In this document: positions 12,643 to 23,409 of the stretch, one piece after another
How positions within the stretch are numbered: position 1 is the first letter of the stretch
How the letters are laid out: each line of letters opens with the position of its first letter
Program-made: the position numbers and the translations under genes
NCBI RefSeq assembly: GCF_000091045.1
Contig: NC_006692.1
Location: forward strand, 522,221-586,220
Length of the DNA stretch: 64,000 bases
Source of the DNA: Cryptococcus deneoformans JEC21
Lineage: Eukaryota > Basidiomycota > Tremellomycetes > Tremellales > Cryptococcaceae
Reading direction: 5' to 3'
The notes under the pieces: generated by a model
What the model was told of the DNA's origin: nothing
Seen by the model: only the letters and a program-made list of their open reading frames with translations
The model's database searches: none

Positions 12643-13653
12643 TTACTCTCCCTTCCCAGACTTCCCTGCCTTGTCACCACCTTGCTCCTTCTCTAGCCTT
12701 GCCTCGAGCTTGGCAAACTCATCCAAAGCGATAAGTTCTTCCTCATCCAAAACCTGATGCGCAAATTAGTGTCAAACACCCACTGACAAAAAGGACAACT
12801 TACCTGCTCGACCGATTGGACCTCAGGAACGTAGTGCGTTAACATCCTCTCAATGCCATTCTTCAACGTCACACTGCTTGAGCTGCACCCTCGGCAACTC
12901 CCCTTCAGCTTCAGCTTGACTAGGCCAGTGTCTTCGTCGAAGCCCCGATACTCGATATCACCGCCATCCTCCATTATGGCTGGTCGTACTCGAGTTTCCA
13001 AAAGCTCCTTGATCATTCCCACGATCTCCGAATCAGTGTCCAGAATACGAGTGTCTTCAGCTTGTGACTCTCCAGAACCTTCTTTGAACAATGAAGCACC
13101 TGAAGAAAAATGCTCCATTAAAACAGCGAAAACTTCTGGTTTAAGGATGGACCATGAATATGAATCATCCTTGGAGCATGTGACGAAGTCAGGACCAAAG
13201 AAAACGCCGGTGATACCGTCAATGGTGAGAAGACGAGTGGCGAGGGGGGACTGAAGGGCGGAACGAAGATCGAGAAACTCGTGAGCCGCACCATTCGTGA
13301 CTTGCACACCAGGAATAAATTTGAGAGATGCTTCATTGGGCGTCGTCTCTGTCTGGATGAACATAGTACGACCTGTTATTGCATTTAGTGGAGCATCTTT
13401 TTGAGATATGGACAGTCCACTCACGCTGTTGACGAATAATAGGACTCATATGCAGAAGAGAAGTCTTGCGCCGTAATCCAGATACTGCTGTACTTCTAAA
13501 ACCGACAGAATGAGGTGCTGAAGCGACCAACTGCTGACGAGAACTACTGGCGAATGTTCGGGTAACATTGGAGCTAACTGCTCGCAAAAGAGGAGCAGCC
13601 GTGCGAGAGGATACCGCGAGACGGCGGATGATGGCTGGAGTCGCTAGAGACAT
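12643..13653 (-). CDS. NFU1: Mitochondrial iron-sulfur cluster scaffold NFU1
   Basis: Nfu1 delivers 4Fe-4S clusters to lipoyl synthase and other mitochondrial targets. The start at ATG 13653 gives a basic, Ser/Arg-rich presequence (MSLATPAIIRRLAVSSR). Next comes the Nfu N-terminal domain (MFIQTETTPNEASLKFIPG), then the C-terminal NifU-like domain with VRPAIMEDGGDIEY and the cluster-binding CRGC of GSCRGCSSSSVTLKNGIE. The last exon (VLDEEELIALDEFAKLE) ends at TAA 12643-12645. Introns are short. NFU1 diverges from PEX11, sharing about 470 bp of promoter. Confidence 0.93.
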
Positions 13654-14125
13654 AGTGATATTCGCAATACTCTTGTGAATAATAAAATGATCCAGGTAGT
13701 TACTGATGCTTGTGGAAACAAAAACAGATGAAGGATACAAGAGCGAATAGAATCTTTGTCATCACAAATATAAAACAACTCGAGTGGCGGATGGCTGGTG
13801 GAGGGGGGTTCGAAGCAGGCGGACATATAACTTATCTCCGCTAAACTTCTGTCATCGTCATCATTTTCCTAAGTCCGGACGATCAACATCTAAGCTAGCC
13901 GGTTCAGTTGCCGAGAGCGCGAAAGTACATTTATTCTTGATTTATTCCCTCATCGAAGGCGGCCGCTTGCCATATCATCGCAACGAAGTACTGCATTACA
14001 TACACTATTGTGTACTTTATGCTTACGATTTGGCTGCCCTTTGCAACCTTCGTTTACACTGATTATCATTCAGTCTATTGAATCTATCTGCATCTGCGAC
14101 CCTCAACTTCACACACAGGACTATC
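13654..14125. promoter_or_regulatory. Bidirectional promoter region NFU1 / PEX11
   Basis: About 470 bp between divergent start codons. It is CT-rich just before the PEX11 ATG. No defined element is recognised. Confidence 0.45.
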
Positions 14126-15234
14126 ATGACAGACTCGAAAATATCCCCATTCTCTTCTCCCAAACTTCTTCTTGCGCGACTCTCGCGCCTCACATCTACC
14201 GTTCCCGGCTTGGACGCGTCTCTGATGTTGGCCCAATACTCTTCACCCCTTGTCATTGCTTTACTTCTCAAATTGGCTGCGTTCAAGGCAAGACACCCGA
14301 AGGTCACCTTTGCTTCCGGAGCAGGGAAGAGGGTTTTGACCGTGGACGGAGGCTTCGGACTGGCCAAGGTTGCTGAAGGCTGGGGGAAGGCTGCAGGAAG
14401 TATTGGAGATGCTAGGGTGGTCATGAGGGCTTTCGGTGGGTAGACTAATAACCTGTACTGTACTGCCCCCTTGCTAATACCTCTGTCAGGCTTACTTCCC
14501 ATCATTCAATGGATCCTCAGCTTGCACCCCAAGCCTCTCGCTGCATTGAAATCCCTTTTGGCCTCGGGTGACTTTATGCAGGTCTTCATGAGCCAAAAGA
14601 CCCTCCCTACCCTACAAGCCCTTGCAATTCTTTTCTACTATCCTTTGGAACACGTATCCTGGCTTGGAAGTAAGGGTGTTCTACCCATATCACCATCGGC
14701 TCTGAGCAAAGCTGCTCTCTGGAGTGTCAGATTCTGGGCGTAAGTATATTGGTGTCGGCCGCATCTTGGACAATTCATCTAACTACGCACAATCAGGGTA
14801 TATGTGGTGCTGGAGATACACAAGCTTTGCAACAGCTACCGTGAGCTGTCAGATCGCACTCGCGCTTTACAACTCAGCAGGCCCGAAGTTACACATTCCG
14901 AAGCGATAGACTATGAGTTCCAGGATGACAAGAAGGAAGGATTTTCGGAAAAACTTGGTCCTAGCGTGGAGTATGAGGGCGAAACCACTCCGAGACAAGC
15001 ACTAGCCAATGACTGGAAGACCTGGAAGAGACGAGCCCTGGTGAATGGGTGAGTTCAAATCACACCTACCGGAGATAAAAGTCTGACTTTATCTTAAGGG
15101 CGTACGCCCCCCTTACTATTCACTGGTCTACACCTGGTGGGCTTTGGTCAAACCCGCTCATCACTGGCACCTTGGGTTCTTTCGCAGCAATTGGATCCCT
15201 GATGAGTGAATGGAATAAAGGTGATACCCAATAA
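14126..15234 (+). CDS. PEX11: Peroxisomal membrane proliferation factor, PEX11 family
   Basis: The start ATG at 14126 (MTDSKISPF) follows a pyrimidine-rich leader. The frame is also open upstream, but only through non-ATG codons. Four exons are seen: SPKLLLARLSRLTSTVPGLDA; LLPIIQWILSLHPKP ... YYPLEHVSWLGSKGVLP; VYVVLEIHKLCNSYREL; and AYAPLTIHWSTPGGLW ... LITGTLGSFAAIGSLMSEW. The fungal Pex11 pattern is present: an amphipathic N-terminal part, the PLEHVSWLG segment and a C-terminal hydrophobic helix. Pex11 proteins bend and elongate the peroxisomal membrane before fission. The arrangement resembles the Pex11C-like fungal subgroup more than yeast Pex11 itself; that assignment is inference. It lies between NPY1 (SKL) and the thioesterase (AKL). 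Confidence 0.85.
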
Positions 15235-16000
15235 ACGAGGTGCTTTGGACTGTTGGGGTATTATGATTGTATTGTGCCAAAAGCTAAATTCCAAAGGATT
15301 AACTTTTTTTTCATACCAGCGACAGAATCTCGCCTTAAATCAATCGTAAGCGCATATAAGAGATGAACTGCTGTAATCCCCAATTATGCGAAAAGATCCT
15401 CTTGATGTCTCATTCCCTGCGTGTCTGGTACAAATTATCCTTCAAGAGCTTCTATTCTCATGCGTGAATTGACGGATGTGTCTTACGTTACGAGCTTTAC
15501 TCAGATACCGTTGCCATGGTCCAAGATTGCCTCTGACAGTATTACACTACTGATATACGGCGACATAAGAACCGCCCCAAGTAACGATCGACGGATGATG
15601 AAGAACACGTTATGATCCACTATTACTACTACCCCTAGAATACGCCTGCATACCACGCAGCAATAACTACGCGCATATTGCATTCACTACGGTTACGTTA
15701 TGTCCATGCCTACGTAGCTTGTAAAGAATACATTGCAGTGCTAGCAAATGAATAGGAAATCGTGACTCCAGCGCCCAGCAGAAGACCGACAGAAAAACTA
15801 CGTAGAGAAACGGTCCACCGGTTATGAGTCCACCCCGTAACCGAGATACATTCTTCATTAGTTCCATCACCTCTTAAATCTTGGTTCATTTGAGCTACGC
15901 TGCCCACTTTCACTAACCACTGCATATATTCCTTTTCGCATCTCATTCTTTTACAGTCTATTCGCTTCACACTCTCATTCTATCCCAAAGCAATATTGTC
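15235..16000. other. Intergenic: PEX11 3' flank and thioesterase promoter
   Basis: About 770 bp. A CT-rich leader runs directly into the ATG at 16001. Short ORFs on the minus strand at 15670-15970 have no recognisable content. Confidence 0.4.
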
Positions 16001-17258
16001 ATGGGCGAACAACTCGCCAACCACGTCACCGTTACGCCTCACCCCATCAAACCTCTCACCTACCTATCACAAAATCTTTGGGTTCCCTCCGGCGCCCGAG
16101 GGGTGTTTGGAGGTCAAATACTCGCCCAGGCTATCATGGCAGCGACTTCTTCTATATCTCCACCACTTGGCCTGCACAGTGCACATTGTTACTTCCTCTT
16201 GCCTGCCCAGCGTGATCCAGAGATTGAGTACAGAGTAGAAAAGCTTAGCGACGCAAGGTCTTACTCGTCCAGATTGGTCAGAGCTTGGCAAGGGGAAAAG
16301 GAAATATTTGTTCTCATGGCCAGCTACGCATTACCTCCCAATCCTTTACCTTCCGACTTTGGAGAAAATAATGACAAGAGTCACTCCAAGAACGGGCCAA
16401 AGCACTCGTTGGCGTTTTCAGTGGACCCCCCTACACATACCCCTTTGGGAAGTAGGAAGGTCTTACCCAAATTCGAATTGCCCTGTCCTGATAACATATT
16501 ACCACCATCAGAATGTGAAGAAGATGCGGATTTTCTGGAGAGGTGGATACGAGAACGGGAGGGCAAGAACAAGAAAATTTGGGAGAAGAAATTCTTTGAA
16601 GAGTACATTCAGGTGAGTAACTAATGTTCTCGTTGATATCGGATTACAGACACTGGCTCAAAATTACCAATCTCTAATTTATAGGAAAGGAAATCGTCAC
16701 CAGTGTCCATAGCTCGTGCTCGTAGAACGTCTACACAGAACGATATAGCAACACCTCCCCAAGTGCGAATGAGTTGGTTGCGGATCAAGTCTGTAGGTCC
16801 AGACAGACTCAATGAAGAAACGGTCAAAGTAGGTGTTTTCCAGCTCCCGTCAAATCTGTACTCAAAATGCTAAATTTACGTAGGCTATGATAGCTTACAT
16901 GTCAGACTTCCAATTCATTGGCACCACTGCACGTTCTGTCGGTCTCAATCAAAACTCAAATCCGCGCCTTGGTATGCTTGCTTCCCTAGATCATGCCATA
17001 CATTTTTACCCTTTCCCGGATACCTTTGACCCCTCCGCGCCATTGTTACATGTCATGGAAGCTCAGGCTGCCAATCTTTCCTCGGGCAGAGGTATTGCTC
17101 GCGGAAGAATATACACTCCTGACGGACATCTAATTGCTGCAACGGGACAAGAAGGTGTAGTTCGGGCGGAAGGCAAGGGGGGTAAACGTAAGGGGCTCAT
17201 AGAAGGTGGCATGGACGAAGCGGACGTGAGAAAAAATGACGCCAAGGCCAAACTATAG
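16001..17258 (+). CDS. TES1: Acyl-CoA thioesterase II (TesB/ACOT8 type), probable peroxisomal
   Basis: It hydrolyses acyl-CoA to free fatty acid and CoA, in peroxisomes for this family. The N-terminal hot-dog domain carries VFGGQILAQA and LHSAHCYFLLPA. The C-terminal hot-dog domain has the catalytic-type LASLDHAIHF and a second active-site region around EAQAANLSSGRGIARGRIY. Three exons are read: the first ends near 16613, a short one (ERKSSPVSIARARR...) follows an intron, and the last starts near 16883. The protein ends in AKL, a common variant of the type 1 peroxisomal targeting signal. The sequence between the two hot-dog folds is longer and more charged than in bacterial TesB. The stop lies only 115 bp from the convergent helicase stop. 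Confidence 0.9.
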
Positions 17259-17373
17259 CCAATATATGCAAAAGCATGTCTGTAATAGATAGAAATGAAC
17301 ATACGATGTTCTCTTACACAGTCTAAATGCAATTCATAAAGAAAGCCAAATGAATCTTCAACTTTGAACGCTA

Positions 17374-20300
17374 CTAGGCAAAAGTCACTCGTGCTTTCTT
17401 ACGTGCTACTGTGCCTTCTAATCCGCCGCCTTCTCTTTTCTTAAGCACAGATCTGGGAAAATCCAAAGTTGACTGGTCGGAAGCACCATAAGAACCAAAT
17501 ACGGTAGTAGGGGAAGTTGAAATGGCTGTGGCATTCGCATTGTCGCCGACTTTTTGCCAATTGAGATTTGCTGCACCAGTCTGAGTGGTTTCGCGAGGGT
17601 TTTCGGAAGGATTAAGTGTTTGGCCTTTAGGAATAAAGCGTACGGTGAAGGCAGAAGTCTGCTTCTTCTCCGCATAAACAAAGCGAGGGTTCTGTATCCG
17701 CCTCAATCAGTACCTGTGATCGGCAAGTCCTAGAGAACCCACTTCGATCATGGCTCGCGAGTATAATTGTTCTTCATCGGCAGATCTGCTTGTTGTAGAT
17801 CGCCTCGCAATGTCTTCCTCAAATGTCCCCTCAGTCACAAGTATTTGGACAAGAGTTGGTCGTGTCTGACCTATTCTATGTACTCGCTAGTCTTCTTAAG
17901 CTTTATCTCAAGTAGCTAAGCCTGCACACACCTTGATAGCCTGTGCTTGGACATCCAAACTCCAAACTGGACCCAGAAAAATGACGCGATTGGCACTAAC
18001 AAGATTCCTGTCGCATAGTGTTGATTAATATGACGTGCGACGTTGGAAAAATCTACCAAACTTACAAACCTCGGGCCGCAAGCTTCAGGTCCATTAAGCA
18101 GACTCGTACTCCGGGCGTCTCGAAGTAATCTAGAGCCAGTCTCCTATTTTGAACGTGAAGTGTATGCCCTACAAAAGTTCTGCAGCGCAACTCGGTTAGG
18201 CCGGTAAATTTGAGTTTCACTCACGATGCGATGTCTAGAAGATCCAAAGCCTCAGTCAAGTGGCCAAGTTCGTAGTTATTCCCGAAAATAACGAATTTGT
18301 CATTTTTGGGGGCGTCTAGGATTGCATGGAGGATGAAATTGACCTTGGCTGATCGAGTTTTGGTGACAATAGTCAAGGGCAAGGGCCTTGGACCTTCATC
18401 TATTGATTTTGGAACTTGTCTCCCGATACTTATGGCGTTCATTCCAGCTTCGTCTAGCCGATCATCTATTTCGCCTTCTCTGCCTGTCCTTTTCTTCGTC
18501 AACTTGGAGGGAGATCTGGGTACTGCTTTCGGCGCGTGAGCTGCCGATGTCGTTCGCCCTTTTCCTTCCCGATGCTTTTTATTTTTTAATTTAGCCACAG
18601 CTTTGACAGCTTTCCTTCCAAAGTCAGTTTCCAAGACATGTTTGGGAACGCCCTTTGTCAAAACCTCCCAAAACCAGTCACACTTGTGAGACCTATGTTG
18701 CCAGCCAGCCATATGTAGTTCTTGTATGTTAGCTCCCATTACATTCAAAGCTCGCAGGGAATTGAGGCTGTGGACATCGATCATGTCAGGTTGAGTGTCG
18801 AAAGAGTCTGACCAGGCTTGCTTGATAAGAGGGGGCAAATAAGGGCCATCACATGGTATAGAAATCCCATTCTCCATCCATTCCATCCAGCCCGGCGTTT
18901 CAAGTGCAGTTTGAAGATGTTGACATGCTTCTTGCAGATTTTCCCGCACCTGTTCAGAGCAGTGAGGGTGATTTCTCAACCAGTCATGTGTACGAGCTAG
19001 ACAATTTTCAGCTTCCATGTCACGAGCAGAGTACCAGAAGCAGGCGAGATGGAGATTGGTGACGACTTGGTTGAACGATTCTATGTTGCGAGGGTGAAGG
19101 AAGTAATCAACGTCCTCCCCACCGCCTGCGCAGAAGTTTAATACAGATTTCCTTTTGATCAGATCGAGGTGGCTCACTAGTATAAACGTTGCTTGCTATT
19201 AGTGCTGCTAGGACGTTGTACGTCACACGCTGCAGGGGATCGAACTGGATGACTTCTTGCAGGATGGTCAAAGGAGGCAATCGAGCTTCAGTATCAATTA
19301 CCTTTGGCCTGATTATAGATGATTATGATTTCCGCTTTCTAAGCACAAATGCCGATGCAACCTACCCATGCTTAACAAGTATACCGCTAAGCAGGTACTT
19401 CATCCTCTGCACCGCGCCAAATGATGGCCCATTCTTCCCTCGAAGATGTGTGGTGACATATTGCTGGAATCTGCCCTCTGACTTGAACGGTTCAGCGGCT
19501 AGATAACCTCCCATCATGACTCCCAAGCGGGTGGCGTCTTCAATATCGCGCTTCGACCAAGCTCGTCTTGATGCTGTTCCGATTGCATTGTCGTAAGAAC
19601 CATGAATGCCAATAAGGTCCATTTCCTGCAATTCCATCTGTCCTCCTTGTTGGAGATTCCGAGTTGGTGCTGCAGAAGGTGAATGTTGACGTCATCTACG
19701 GTATAGAGCAGGACCTACTCCCGCTCACAATCCATCGTCTTTCAACACTAAGCTGCATTGCCATCCTCATTGCATTGGAGACTTTGCTGTAAGCCACATG
19801 TCCTTCATCTACACGAGTAAGCCAAACAAATAATCAATCGTACATCAACTTTTCGCATCAGGACGTGGTGCTGCTCACCGAGAATCATTCGTTTCCATCT
19901 CGCTTGAAGGAGGACTGAGGGCGCGAAATTGTGTTGTTCTCTGAACGATGTCTCTTCATACGCGAATCCTGAACCGGGTATGAGCGCAAAAATTTTAGTA
20001 CCAAATCGACCCATAAACACACGGGCTACATCAATCAATATAATCTAGTTTCATCATTGAACTTGTTCAGTCCACATCAAAGCTTCAAGAAGGGCAGAGT
20101 TGACTCACATCATAATCTAGCAGTTCATCGACACTAGGTAGCTCGTCCGATCCCACTTCAAGAAGTCTCAGGGCTCCTTCTTCGGTGTGTTTTTCAATTT
20201 CCAGCTTCCACTGCGCGACTAATATATGAGGCACGACTACTAATGTGCCTTTGGCCAAGTAAAGCTTTTTTACTTTGTTCGGAACGCGCCTTTTCCTGAC

Positions 20301-21550
20301 GGTCCTTAAGCAATCTTCATCCGAAGGCAACATACAATAAAAAGTCTTCCTATCGAAAAGGGACCTGATCTGAGGTGGCAGATAAGAAGTCCGCTTGGCG
20401 GAAGGATTATGAATAGACAGAATGTTGCAGCATAACTCGACAAGTGAAGGAAACGCCAATGCTGTTTGCGAATAGGGGAATGCAGTCAGTGCACGCAGAT
20501 CGCGATGTGAAGGAAATGGATATGAACGTTCCGCAACAGTAGTGAAAACGGGAGAGATCTCGATGCTGTTGTTTGGCGGGAGTGTCGGCTGATGTTGAGT
20601 AGCTGTGATAAGAGCAAGGCACATCAAAGTTTTGCCGGTGCCCATCTGCTCGCACCTGATCAAAATTTAACTCAGCTAGCTGTCTGGCAATGTGAACGGA
20701 GAAATGGCACACAATATGCCTCCTCGAGGTAGATCAAACCATCCAGGATGCCGTTGAATGTCCCAAGTGGACAAGTTTATATAGTAGATGCGATTATTAC
20801 CTGCCTCTCTAAAAGGGGTGAAAAGTGGGTCGACGAGCTTGTGGGGATTGGTTTCCATTTGCAGCATCTTAGAAACAGAACGCTGAGTGGCAAGCGATTA
20901 ATGAGAAAGCTCATAATTTGCTTTCCGAACTTGCGGCTCACGATCTGATACAGGTAGAGCCTTGTTAAGATACCGTGAGGATTCTCGTAGTTGGACAAGC
21001 TGTCATGAAGTTCTTGATCCAGGGGGTTCGTTGCCTCTCCAAATAAGGGATCTTCTGGGGATGGCACTGAGGCATAAATATCCTGCATACTTTGGTTGTC
21101 TTCAGCCTACCAGCATGGTTGTCAGTCTGCCAACAAACATATAATAAGGATAATGAAAGGAAGTCCTACGGTTAATGACATTAAAACCCCTTCCGACTTA
21201 TCATCATAGTCCCATACTCTTTCTAACGTTTTCAATAGTCCCTTGACTACCGTGTCTCGCCCTTTCCACGGAAGCCTCTTCCATATGCTACCTTGGGCGT
21301 CACTAGGTGTCACTCGACATCTAATCTTCGAAGAAATTCCTTTGTTACATATCTCTGCTTGGAACCCAAGACCTGGGTCATTTAGAGCTTTCGAGATAAG
21401 CCCAATGGTCAATCTGGACGAAGGCAGCGACGATGTGAAACTGTCGACGATAGCAGAGGTCAGAGGGGTCCACGACGATAATGGCAGAGTCGAGTCTGCA
21501 GGTACAGGTAGTGTTACTGATCCAAGCTGTATAGAATCATACTGGGCCAT
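17374..21550 (-). CDS. SNF2-superfamily helicase/ATPase, unassigned subfamily
   Basis: A long multi-exon gene starting at ATG 21550 (MAQYDSIQLG). About 200-250 residues of unrecognised N-terminal sequence precede the ATPase. Motif I reads EQMGTGKT near 20640 and motif II reads DEGH near 19800. The typical WIVSG turn follows. Motif IV-like text FVIFGNNYELGHL lies near 18270, motif V ANRVIFLGPVWSLD near 17980, and motif VI HRIGQTR at 17860-17880. These are hallmarks of SNF2 translocases of the Rad5/HLTF-like split type, with a long insertion between the lobes that holds WHxDW-like Cys/Trp-rich text and a basic KKNKKHREGKG stretch. I see no RING finger. The C-terminal tail is basic (RKKARVTFA). 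The DEGH variant of DEAH and the helicase order are seen; a role in DNA repair or chromatin is inference from the superfamily. Confidence 0.82.
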
Positions 21551-21864
21551 GACCTCTCGATTCCTAGCAGTATCTGTTTAGAAAAGATTATAACATATGA
21601 AGTAGATGTGCTCAGATGTGCTTAATTATTAGATGTGCTTATATTAGGAGTCCGCCGCCGAGGATGGTGGTGATGGTCGTCGTTCGTCTGCCATATCGTT
21701 ACGTGTGCATTTTCATCTGTGCAACTGTTTACGTCTACTACATACGTACATATTTTGAACAACGAAGCACCATTTACCGCAGCAAGTGTGAGACGGTGCC
21801 CCGATCTCAGTGCTTTTCCCTCTCGCTCTCATCCTACACAGTAGAGACGGCTCCAAGTCCCCGG
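21551..21864. promoter_or_regulatory. Divergent promoter region, helicase / SHE9
   Basis: 314 bp between start codons. It contains three copies of AGATGTGCT (listed separately). An ATG at 21616 is in frame with SHE9 but would add about 80 residues of non-mitochondrial-looking sequence. Confidence 0.4.
21604..21639 (+). repeat. Three AGATGTGCT direct repeats
   Basis: Copies at 21604-21612, 21614-21622 and 21631-21639, in the divergent promoter of the helicase and SHE9 genes. They could be a regulator's binding cluster or slippage debris. Confidence 0.6.
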
Positions 21865-23356
21865 ATGGCCTGCCGATATCCTTTTTCCCCTGCCAAAGTC
21901 GCGATCACGCGTTTCTTCTACCCATCACCCCTCTCTCGCTCTACTACGCCCCTATTTTGCCCGCCATCATGCCGAATTCGGGTAGGCAACACTAGCCGCA
22001 TGCTTACTAGCTCTAGCTCTGTTGCTTCAGAGGATCCAAAGTCAGAAATGGCGAAATTTCTGGCAAGTCCGAACCCGAAGAGCTCCGCGTCAGAACCTGG
22101 ACCAAGTCCTCATGATGTGTTATCAGCGCCAACTTCAGCTGGTCACATTTCAGAGGCTGAAGAAACACTGTCAGATCAACTGAGAAATCCTGGCTCATCG
22201 TCATCTTCATCTCCTTCACAATCTTCAACAAATAACCTCTCCAGCAAAAATGCTCCGTTCAAACTCTCCTCAACATATTCCTTACCCTCGAACATCTCTG
22301 TTCCGCCAGAGGTTCGTGAACACTTGATAGAATGGAGCAAGAATGTACTAGAACATTCGCGTTACGTCATACAAGAAGCACAGAAGAAGTTTGTGGGGTT
22401 AGGATTGAAAGTTAACGAGATGACAGGGTATCAGGAGGTGGAACGACTGAAATATATGGTATTCGAAAAAGGTACAGCATTTTTGCCCAGCGCTTCAATC
22501 ATGCTTACCTTCATTGTTTCATACACCAGAGGACGAGCTTCAAAGGTTGCGTGAACATGCTCGAACCGCCAAGGCTGCTTATGATGAAGCTGTTGCTGCT
22601 CGTTCGGAAGCTCAACGCGAAACCAACATTCTGCTGGAACGCAAACATTCTTGGACCGATGCCGATGTCTCTAAGTTCACTTCTCTTGTCCGCTCTGATC
22701 ATACCTCCTCCCATGCCGTGGCCTCGACATCTATCGCCCTCAAAGATGCCGAGATTGCTGTCGACAAATCTTTCTCTCAACTCATGCAGGTTATTTTACA
22801 ACGGTATCACGAAGAGCAAGTTTGGAGTGACAAGATCAGGAGCGTCAGTACGTGGGCAAATGTAGCTGGTCTCGCTATCAACTTCATTATATTCGTCGGC
22901 GCGGTACTTTTGGTGGAACCATGGAAACGTAAGCGGCTGGTGGAAAAACTGGAGGAGAGGGTGGCGTCTATGATGGAAAGGGTGGACCACAGATTAGAAG
23001 GGGTAGAGGGTCATTTGGAAAGAGTAGCAGCTGGCTCTGCTTCAGCCAGTGCTATAAAAGAGCAGCATTCTGATGCTGCCATTCAAGGAGTGGAAGATAT
23101 GCCGTCAAACTCAACAGCCAATCCATTAGAATTTGTTTCTCCCCAAACCATTCCTTTGATGGCTGCGGTCGATCCGACAATAAACGGATCAGAATCGCAA
23201 AGCGATCCTTTCTTTACTCAGACCATACGAGGATTTCCCAACTATCTAGATCCCTTAGTCAAACCTTCTCAGAAACGAGACTTGGCGGTAGCGGGAATGG
23301 CAGGGGCTGTTGCCGCTTGGATATTGATAGGAGCAGTGAGGTTAGTACGGGCATAA
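21865..23356 (+). CDS. SHE9: Mitochondrial inner-membrane protein She9/Mdm33
   Basis: She9 shapes mitochondrial inner-membrane morphology and fission-like events. The preferred start (MACRYPFSPAKVAITRFFY) gives a basic, acid-poor targeting peptide. An acidic/Ser-rich linker follows, then a long coiled coil (VREHLIEWSKNVLEHSR ... RLREHARTAKAAYDEAV). A hydrophobic helix (LAINFIIFVGAVLLV) leads directly into the family motif EPWKRKRLVEKLEERV. A second hydrophobic segment (AGAVAAWILIGAVRL) ends the protein. One short intron interrupts the coiled coil (donor GTACAG at about 22472, exon 2 starting EDELQRLRE). The order coiled coil - membrane helix - EPWKRKR is characteristic. Its stop lies 53 bp from the AFG2 stop. 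Confidence 0.9.
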
Positions 23357-23409
23357 TTTATAGTGACCACATGATATTCAGCGGATAGAAAAAATACATA
23401 TGACGGAGT

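Noticed and set aside
21616..21864. Longer N-terminus of SHE9 from ATG 21616
   Set aside because: The added 83 residues contain a hydrophobic stretch unlike a mitochondrial presequence; the ATG at 21865 starts a typical one.
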